Origin: Candidatus Bathyarchaeota archaeon RBG_13_52_12
Lineage (GTDB): Archaea > Thermoproteota > Bathyarchaeia > TCS64
Assembly: GCA_001774245.1 (NCBI GenBank)
Contig: MEZF01000089.1
Coordinates: 218-5,762 of the forward strand
Length of the DNA stretch: 5,545 nucleotides
Reading direction: 5' to 3'
Shown here: one piece after another, positions 1-3,232 of the stretch
Layout: every line of letters starts with the position of its first letter
How positions within the stretch are numbered: position 1 is the stretch's first letter
Program-made: the position numbers and the translations under genes
The notes under the pieces: generated by a model
Databases searched by the model: none
What the model was told of the DNA's origin: nothing
The model's input: the letters and a program-made list of their open reading frames with translations, nothing else

Positions 1-212
1 CAACCATTGTTAATCCTAGGATAGTCAAGCGCATCTCCGTTCAGAACCCCCTCCTTAATGAGTCTCCTAGCTGGCTCCACGAGTTTTTCTAGTTCGCGTA
101 TCATATGTCGGGTTGAGGCGCAGACTCTCTCAAACCACCTCTCGCCCCAAAACATGGTCTTATTGGCGAATAAGCACCGGCCTCCACAGACCCATTTGTC
201 AGGGCAAAGGCG
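1..212 (-). pseudogene. 5'-truncated C-terminal part of a radical SAM/SPASM protein (continues past left edge)
   Basis: Read on the minus strand, this frame gives a convincing protein tail. A cysteine cluster (CPDKWVCGGRC, encoded at about 206-174) is followed by LFANKTMFWGERWFERVC, a helical segment (MIRELEKLVEPARRLI) and KEGVLNGDALDYPRINNG at the left edge. The C-x5-C-G-G-R-C pattern and the tail resemble, from memory, the C-terminal SPASM domain of archaeal putative peptide-modifying radical SAM enzymes (TIGR04084-like); SPASM domains bind auxiliary [4Fe-4S] clusters. The catalytic CxxxCxxC core, roughly 300 residues that should lie upstream at higher coordinates, is absent. The frame meets a TGA at 270-272, and sense stops at the GCGCGCG tract at 214-220. 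An ATG at 104 could start a 34+ residue fragment but would exclude the cysteines. The remnant is therefore probably non-functional. Family assignment is moderately sure and truncation is well supported. Confidence 0.6.
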
Positions 213-213
213 T

Positions 214-220
214 GCGCGCG
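214..220. repeat. GCGCGCG alternating tract
   Basis: This 7-bp alternating CG tract lies exactly between two unrelated coding fragments. The minus-strand SPASM remnant ends on its left and the plus-strand coiled-coil frame begins on its right. Confidence 0.8.
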
Positions 221-223
221 AAC

Positions 224-412
224 GTGTTGAGCAGCCCGAAGCCCCACGGCTTCGAGGACCGGGACGAGGTCAGAAGGCTTCAGCGGGACCTCGACGAGGC
301 GAGGCGTAAGCAGGATAGCAGGGACGAATCCTACGCGCAACTAATACGGACCGTGGCTGAGTTAAAGGCTGAAATGGCTAAACTTCAGCCGAGACTGAAG
401 GATAAGGAGTAG
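224..412 (+). CDS. small coiled-coil protein or C-terminal fragment
   Basis: The frame encodes 62 residues from a GTG at 224 (TTG at 227 is an alternative) to TAG. Residues 11-62 are almost entirely charged and helical: DEVRRLQRDLDEARRKQ, then YAQLIRTVAELKAEMAKLQ, with hydrophobic residues at heptad spacing, so a coiled coil is likely. Codon choice (GAG, AAG, AGG, CGG) matches the right-hand operon and supports real coding. No Shine-Dalgarno is visible. The frame stays open upstream into a tract and a region that codes for something else on the other strand, so this may be the tail of a larger protein cut at the tract. The stop lies 2 bp from the stop of the convergent zinc-ribbon gene. No function is recognised. 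Confidence 0.45.
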   Translation: MLSSPKPHGFEDRDEVRRLQRDLDEARRKQDSRDESYAQLIRTVAELKAEMAKLQPRLKDKE

Positions 413-414
413 TC

Positions 415-702
415 CTATTTTTCAGCAGACTTTTCCAGTATTTTATCTAACTTGGCATTAATTTTTGAAATTTCTTTTTCCAGATAATTTATCTTCTTAT
501 TCATTAAGGGTATCATATCCATTGGATTCCCAGCTTCCTTTTCCCAATAGACCAATAGATCATAAGGAAGTGGATCGCCCTCTTTGACTTCTTTTTTCCC
601 ACAACGTGGGCAATGATCCAAGTCTATGTTAAACTTAGCCCCACAATAAACGCATTCCTTTTTATCATACTTAGATTTTCCAAAAAACCCTCCTCCAGAC
701 AT
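415..702 (-). CDS. small zinc-ribbon protein with C-terminal coiled coil
   Basis: This is an intact 95-residue protein with an ATG start. After a short Gly-rich start (MSGGGFFGKS) it has a four-cysteine zinc ribbon, CVYCGAKFNIDLDHCPRCG, with cysteines at 17, 20, 31 and 34 (CxxC-x10-CxxC). A middle segment follows, then a helix from about residue 66 to 95 (MNKKINYLEKEISKINAKLDKILEK) with heptad-spaced I/L residues, suggesting oligomerisation. No signal peptide or membrane segment is seen, so it is probably cytoplasmic. Such small archaeal proteins often bind nucleic acid or partner proteins, but nothing here tells which. The gene is clearly more AT-rich than the leu operon and the neighbouring coiled-coil ORF, hinting at a different origin. 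Its 3' end abuts the convergent ORF with 2 bp between stops. It is real with good confidence; its function is unknown. Confidence 0.75.
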   Translation of the reverse strand: MSGGGFFGKSKYDKKECVYCGAKFNIDLDHCPRCGKKEVKEGDPLPYDLLVYWEKEAGNPMDMIPLMNKKINYLEKEISKINAKLDKILEKSAEK

Positions 703-721
703 AGTTTTAATGATTATGTAG

Positions 722-734
722 AAGGTAAAATGTT
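722..734 (-). promoter_or_regulatory. possible TATA element of the zinc-ribbon gene
   Basis: On the minus strand the AT-rich stretch AAACATTTTACC is centred about 26 bp upstream of the ATG at 702, the spacing expected for an archaeal TATA box driving a leaderless or nearly leaderless mRNA. A similar ATTTTTACC stretch follows the TATA box of the gene at 1870. The match to a TATA consensus is weak. Confidence 0.3.
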
Positions 735-756
735 TTTCAGCATACTTCTCTATCGT

Positions 757-903
757 TTAGCGCGCCGATGATCGTGGTGGTGGGTAATACTTCTTCGTCC
801 CGCGAACTGACTTCAACCCATCCCGAAGTCGATCGTCAAACTTCTCGGATTCGGTCGGTAGGCTGTAACCCTTCTTCTCGTCTTTTATTTTCAAGGTCTT
901 CAC
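757..903 (-). CDS. 48-residue ORF with GTG start, unknown function
   Basis: A GTG follows the amber stop of the upstream ORF without a gap (TAGGTG) and opens 48 codons to a TAA. The product is basic and polar, beginning VKTLKIKDEKKGYSLPTESE and ending KKYYPPPRSSAR. The early codons (AAG, AAA, GAC, GAG) look like genuine coding sequence. No Shine-Dalgarno precedes the GTG, so translation would depend on coupling with, or read-through from, the preceding frame, which is the same reading frame. The last codons (GCG CGC TAA) are formed by the tract at 760-765, so the natural C-terminus may have been lost there. No family is recognised. Confidence 0.4.
   Translation of the reverse strand: MKTLKIKDEKKGYSLPTESEKFDDRLRDGLKSVRGTKKYYPPPRSSAR
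760..765. repeat. GCGCGC alternating tract
   Basis: This is the shortest tract of the set (6 bp). It forms the last two sense codons of the 757-903 ORF and may mark where that gene's 3' end was cut. Confidence 0.6.
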
Positions 904-1129
904 CTATTGTAACATTTGTTTAAGCTCCTTTGATATAAAGTCGCGGGCTTCTTTTGGTTCCTCTGACTTCATGTTGAGCCACTCTCGAACTATATCAGCG
1001 ACATAGTCGCTAAGAGATTCCTCTAGGTGATCGTTACTCACCCAAAAGCCTGTCTGCCGGATATACCAATCTAGGGCCCAGAAGGTCCTGTTAGGTAGAT
1101 TGGCCTATCTTGGGGTAGTTGAAAGGATA
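904..1129 (-). pseudogene. 5'-truncated, probably frameshifted hypothetical gene
   Basis: From 1104 down to an amber stop at 904-906 the minus strand encodes 66 residues with a natural composition, including NRTFWALDWYIRQTGFWVSN and DHLEESLSDYVADIVREWLN, then an amphipathic helix ending KELKQMLQ. An in-frame TAG lies just upstream at 1105-1107 and no start codon precedes the conserved-looking part. In another frame, sense runs from the tract at 1130-1138 through YPFNYPKIGQST. Skipping one base near 1093 joins it to NRTFWALDW, so a one-base insertion may have split the gene. The 5' end then still fails at the tract. The product is aromatic-rich, looks soluble and matches no family I recognise. 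The coding nature of the 66-residue part is fairly sure; the joining is inference. Confidence 0.45.
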
Positions 1130-1138
1130 CGCGCGCGC
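1130..1138. repeat. CGCGCGCGC alternating tract
   Basis: This 9-bp tract forms the left boundary of the AT-rich locus at 1140-1919. With flanks, 1129-1140 is a 12-bp exact inverted copy of 2155-2166. Confidence 0.8.
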
Positions 1139-1157
1139 AATTATACATACAAATAAA

Positions 1158-1870
1158 TTATTGTAAATTTAAATCAATATTAGTGCCTTCGTTTATTTTA
1201 TAGACAAAATGAATAATTTTCTTGCTAAAGATGCTAAGTTTATTAATAGTAAAAAAATAATTTCCATCCATTTCAACATTATAATTATAATCTTTTGAGT
1301 TAATGATGCGTTCTGGGGGAGAAATTGCGTAAGAATTATTCATACTTCCTTGATAATAAAATAATCCAAAATCAATATCATTATTTGCACCTGTAACAGT
1401 TACACTGCCAGAAATTTTCTGGCCTCTCTTTAATTTAAAAATTAATCCTTGTCCAGGTATTATCTTTGGTCTAATTAAACCGAGATATTCTCTTCTAATT
1501 CGTATCTCACTTTTCGATTTATCTTTAAAACATGCTTCTAATTCCTCATCCGAAAAAGGTAAAAAATTATGTTTTAGATAGGAATCATCAGATTCAGACC
1601 ATTTTTTATATATTTCTACTTTTTTTCCTGTTTTCTGGATTCTTCACTATCAGCTTTAAGATGGTCTAGAAAAATATTCTCAACCATATCTGCCCCGTAA
1701 AGAATTTGAAACATTTGTATTGCTGCTGGTAAGCTAGCTAAATTATGTCGATAATCTCTATGTGATGCACCAGCAACACTCGAGGGCTCATCCATCCACG
1801 AATGTATTTCATCGCCTCTAACTCCATATCTTTTAAGACTATGTAAGCAATGTTCTTCGTGGCTTGGCAT
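1158..1870 (-). CDS. His-rich conserved domain fused to GOLD-like domain by a candidate -1 frameshift
   Basis: This is a composite gene in two frames. The first ORF (1870-1616, ATG, 84 aa) begins MPSHEEHCLHSLKRYGVRGD and carries IHSWMDEP and HRDYRH. Its histidines (4, 7, 10, 23, 37, 42, 70) suggest a metal site, and it recalls a conserved uncharacterised family starting MPSxEEHC. It ends GAA AAA AAG TAG. The -1 frame from GTA at 1619 stays open for 153 codons to TAA, with no ATG, GTG or TTG until the ATG at 1343, which would cut its domain in half. A frameshifted product is 237 aa. Residues about 135-227 resemble the GOLD/emp24-like beta domain found in many archaeal proteins (GQKISGSVTVTG, NNDIDFGLF, FSKKIIHFVYKI). 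No signal peptide is seen. The locus is very AT-rich, has its own TATA box and lies between two CG tracts. A homopolymer error or a decayed gene is the alternative. Confidence 0.6.
1616..1625 (-). promoter_or_regulatory. A AAA AAG slippery heptamer followed by TAG (candidate -1 frameshift site)
   Basis: In the zero frame the first ORF ends GAA AAA AAG TAG, so the last A of GAA plus AAA AAG forms the classical slippery heptamer, in the correct phase and directly before the stop. Slipping back one base continues as GTA GAA into the long open -1 frame. Downstream I see only a weak stem (GAATC-TGAT-GATTC), not a strong pseudoknot. The run of seven A residues is equally a hotspot for sequencing or mutational indels. 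Confidence 0.45.
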
Positions 1871-1893
1871 TTGTATTGATATTAGGTAAAAAT

Positions 1894-1907
1894 GTATAAA
1901 ATAATTT
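1894..1907 (-). promoter_or_regulatory. TATA box of the His-rich/GOLD locus
   Basis: On the minus strand AAATTATTTTATAC is centred about 28-30 bp upstream of the ATG at 1870. This is the standard archaeal TATA-to-start spacing and implies a leaderless mRNA. CCACAA immediately upstream could act as a BRE. It lies within the AT-rich block and only about 13 bp inside the tract at 1920-1928, so the locus carries its own promoter. Confidence 0.55.
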
Positions 1908-1919
1908 GTGGTAGACTAT

Positions 1920-1928
1920 GCGCGCGCG
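1920..1928. repeat. GCGCGCGCG alternating tract
   Basis: This 9-bp tract forms the right boundary of the AT-rich locus, immediately upstream of its TATA box. Composition changes to mixed GC on the other side. Confidence 0.8.
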
Positions 1929-2013
1929 ACCATTTTCACCCGCTGCTCCTCTTATCTCCTGAACCTATAATAGCCACGCACGCGTAGATATCATGAAAGA
2001 GTGAATTGAAAGT

Positions 2014-2136
2014 ATGCCCACGAATAGAATGACGAAGAAGAAGGATCATAATAGAAAAGCCCATAAGAAGGAATTGAAGGGGGATAGGCTTCGACGCGCG
2101 CCCAAAAAGATCCAAGATACCCCGATAAAAGCTTAA
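2014..2136 (+). CDS. possible 40-residue lysine/arginine-rich protein
   Basis: ATG to TAA encodes 40 residues that are very basic: MPTNRMTKKKDHNRKAHKKE followed by LKGDRLRRAPKKIQDTPIKA. Lysine codons are mostly AAG, as in the leu operon. A protein of this composition would be expected to bind nucleic acid, but I recognise no family. No good Shine-Dalgarno is present (GAATTGAAAGT precedes the ATG). After the TAA the same frame continues open to 2241 (including CKGLKINHSTITIRSYREV), so this may be a longer gene broken by a stop. The tract at 2095-2101 lies inside it as RRA codons. It competes with the antisense ORF at 1936-2250; I favour this strand slightly. Confidence 0.35.
   Translation: MPTNRMTKKKDHNRKAHKKELKGDRLRRAPKKIQDTPIKA
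2095..2101. repeat. CGCGCGC alternating tract
   Basis: This 7-bp tract is the only one in the left part that could sit inside an otherwise unbroken small ORF (RRA codons of the 2014-2136 frame). Confidence 0.5.
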
Positions 2137-2156
2137 TTTTTGAAGGATCACATTTT

Positions 2157-2165
2157 GCGCGCGCG
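2157..2165. repeat. GCGCGCGCG alternating tract
   Basis: This 9-bp tract lies 20 bp after the stop of the 2014 ORF. The 12-mer TTGCGCGCGCGT at 2155-2166 is repeated exactly in inverted orientation at 1129-1140. Confidence 0.8.
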
Positions 2166-2301
2166 TTGTAAGGGTCTGAAGATCAACCATTCGACAATCA
2201 CGATTAGGAGTTACCGTGAAGTGATGATAAGATTTTGCTGATACATTCACTCAACCGCCTCCTTGCCATTTATGCCTAGGCTTTATGAGGCGTGAGGAGC
2301 C

Positions 2302-2319
2302 GGGAAGCCCCAGGTTCCC
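2302..2319 (+). other. short hairpin before the 2323 gene
   Basis: GGGAA (2302-2306) and TTCCC (2315-2319) can form a 5-bp stem with an 8-nt loop, ending three bases before the TTG start. It could affect translation initiation or be chance. Confidence 0.25.
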
Positions 2320-2322
2320 ACG

Positions 2323-2691
2323 TTGAGCGTCACGGTCACACTGAGTCAAAGCCATGTCGAGAAGCTGCTAAACATCATCGATGAGAGTGAGAGATGTCTC
2401 CTCGAAGCCCGATCTCTTCTCAGCATGAATGTCTCAACTAAACAAGTCCAAACACCCACTCAACAAAAGACCCCAAGTATTCAGTATATCAAATGGCGGG
2501 TCAAAGGCGGAGGCTCAGCGGGTCCAAGCGATGACTTCGCGTTTGATTTCACGCAAGACCGAGACGGTATATTGTCGAGGGATAAGGCACCGATTGTTGA
2601 TTACATCAAACAGAGAGGACCATTCCAAGTCGGTGGATACGAGATCACTCTAAGTAAAGACAGCAAATTCCTCCAAAGGAAGCGGATGTGA
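2323..2691 (+). CDS. 122-residue conserved-looking hypothetical protein
   Basis: The frame opens after a TGA at 2293-2295, and the only usable start before the coding-like part is TTG at 2323. Residues 1-35 are a predicted helical region (VEKLLNIIDESERCLLEARSLL), followed by a Gln/Thr/Lys-rich linker to about residue 52. Residues 53-122 form a compact domain containing IKWRVKGGGSAGPSDDFAF, then DRDG and VDYIKQRGPFQVGGYEITLS. It has no signal peptide, membrane segment or cysteine cluster. I do not recognise the family. Codon use (CTC, AAG, AGG, GAG) is close to that of the leu genes. The stop overlaps a GTG (ATGTGA) that may start the next gene, so the two are probably cotranscribed and coupled. 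Confidence 0.6.
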   Translation: MSVTVTLSQSHVEKLLNIIDESERCLLEARSLLSMNVSTKQVQTPTQQKTPSIQYIKWRVKGGGSAGPSDDFAFDFTQDRDGILSRDKAPIVDYIKQRGPFQVGGYEITLSKDSKFLQRKRM

Positions 2692-2692
2692 A

Positions 2693-2977
2693 TTGGGAAG
2701 ACTTCAATCAGCGGTTAGGGCGAGCTTCGAGGATTACCTGCATAGAATGAGGACGGAGTACAAGGAGGCCCTTGTAAGTAAGGGTAGGCGTGAGGCCTTC
2801 GATAGACTTGTTGAGGCTTGGTCCTCTGAGCTTGGCGCGATCAGCTACGCTGAGTCCCTATCCCTGATGGATCTCATCCTCCTAACCGGTGAGGTGGATA
2901 ACAGGGCCTACCTTGAGGCTCTGAGGCTCAAGCTGGATAATCTCGATTCCAGGTTGAATGTAGCTGAGCATGGGTGA
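2693..2977 (+). CDS. 94-residue helical hypothetical protein, start uncertain
   Basis: From TTG at 2693 the frame encodes 94 residues to TGA. The product is mostly alpha-helical: SFEDYLHRMRTEYKEALVSK, then GRREAFDRLVEAWSSELGAI, a hydrophobic helix SLSLMDLILLTGEVDN, and YLEALRLKLDNLDSRLN. It has no Cys, signal or membrane segment. The first eight residues (GRLQSAVR) look unlike a natural N-terminus. A GTG at 2688, overlapping the previous stop, instead gives NWEDFNQRL in another frame, and restoring one base near 2715 joins it to RASFEDYL. The true start is therefore probably GTG 2688 with a single-base deletion, in sequence or in assembly. Its partner is the 122-aa gene immediately upstream. 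Function is not recognised. Confidence 0.6.
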   Translation: MGRLQSAVRASFEDYLHRMRTEYKEALVSKGRREAFDRLVEAWSSELGAISYAESLSLMDLILLTGEVDNRAYLEALRLKLDNLDSRLNVAEHG

Positions 2978-3019
2978 GGCGATGAAGCCGCGCAGTCAAT
3001 AATCTTATCCTCACTTCAT

Positions 3020-3058
3020 GCTAACTCATACACGTGAATTGTGAATGGTTGAGTTAGC
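3020..3058. repeat. 9-bp inverted repeat with 21-nt loop
   Basis: GCTAACTCA at 3020-3028 is perfectly complementary to TGAGTTAGC at 3050-3058. The right arm overlaps codons 2-5 of the 31-aa ORF and its ATG lies in the loop, so a stem in RNA would occlude initiation. It could also be a terminator-like element after the 2977 stop, or an operator. Confidence 0.5.
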
Positions 3059-3140
3059 TGAGATCGGACTCATCCTCCAGACTATCAGCGTCATGAGTGC
3101 AGCGACAAAACTAGCATTAATCAACGCGCGCGCGCTCTAG
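3045..3140 (+). pseudogene. 31-residue N-terminal stub of a membrane protein
   Basis: ATG at 3045 opens MVELAEIGLILQTISVMSAA followed by TKLALINARAL and TAG. It has a short acidic N-terminus, then about 20 hydrophobic residues, which looks like the first transmembrane helix of a small membrane protein. The natural sequence ends where the 11-bp tract at 3125-3135 supplies the codons for ARA, and TAG follows at once. I infer that the rest of the gene was lost at the tract; a genuine 31-aa single-pass peptide is also possible. No Shine-Dalgarno is evident (GTGAATTGTGA precedes it). Confidence 0.4.
3125..3135. repeat. CGCGCGCGCGC alternating tract
   Basis: This is the longest tract in the window (11 bp). 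It ends the membrane-protein stub and separates the mosaic half from the leu operon leader. Confidence 0.85.
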
Positions 3141-3161
3141 AAACCGTCCTCGTTAATACAG

Positions 3162-3178
3162 GAAACAGCTAAAATTAA
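3162..3178 (+). promoter_or_regulatory. candidate BRE/TATA of the leu operon
   Basis: GAAACAG followed by CTAAAATTAAA gives a purine-rich BRE-like stretch next to an AT-rich TATA-like element centred near 3174. Transcription would start near 3200, placing the second dyad in the 5' leader. A second AT-rich stretch, TATTATAAC at 3211-3219, is too close to the ATG at 3233 to serve that start. Confidence 0.35.
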
Positions 3179-3181
3179 ACC

Positions 3182-3211
3182 CCGTTACCCTAACGGAGCC
3201 CTAAAAGGGCT
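3182..3211 (+). promoter_or_regulatory. two abutting inverted repeats in the leuA leader
   Basis: CCGTTA-CCC-TAACGG (3182-3196, 6-bp arms) is followed without a gap by AGCCC-TAAAA-GGGCT (3197-3211, 5-bp arms, 5-nt loop). A shorter dyad ACAG-G-CTGT follows at 3218-3226. Placed between promoter and start codon, these could be an operator, an RNA leader element or an attenuator. No T-run follows the second stem, so a simple intrinsic terminator is unlikely. Confidence 0.5.
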
Positions 3212-3232
3212 ATTATAACAGGCTGTAACGAT

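Larger units (their letters stand above)
1936..2250 (-). other. doubtful 104-codon ORF opposite a small basic ORF
   Basis: A minus-strand frame from ATG at 2250 stays open for 104 codons. It has one hydrophobic stretch (LQFLLMGFSIMILLL) followed by RHSIRGH, which could be a membrane segment but is also what arises opposite Lys/Glu-rich codons on the plus strand. The tracts at 2095 and 2157 both read as arginine-alanine within it. I see no TATA box at the right distance and no family resemblance. An ORF of this length is not rare by chance in a window of this size. It is listed because this stretch of about 390 bp otherwise holds only the plus-strand ORF at 2014. Confidence 0.2.

Noticed and set aside
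58..340. ORFs 58-309 (+) and 101-340 (-)
   Set aside because: They overlap the better supported SPASM remnant and coiled-coil frames, are rich in Arg/Gly/Ala typical of shadow frames, and show no motif.
904..906. Pyrrolysine read-through at the amber codon
   Set aside because: Several other ORFs here end in TAG as a normal stop, and no pylT/pylS is visible, so nothing supports it beyond the in-frame continuity.
2221..2241. Possible box C/D guide RNA (GTGATGA then CTGA 10 nt later)
   Set aside because: No convincing C' or D box follows at the proper spacing, so only half of the structure is present.
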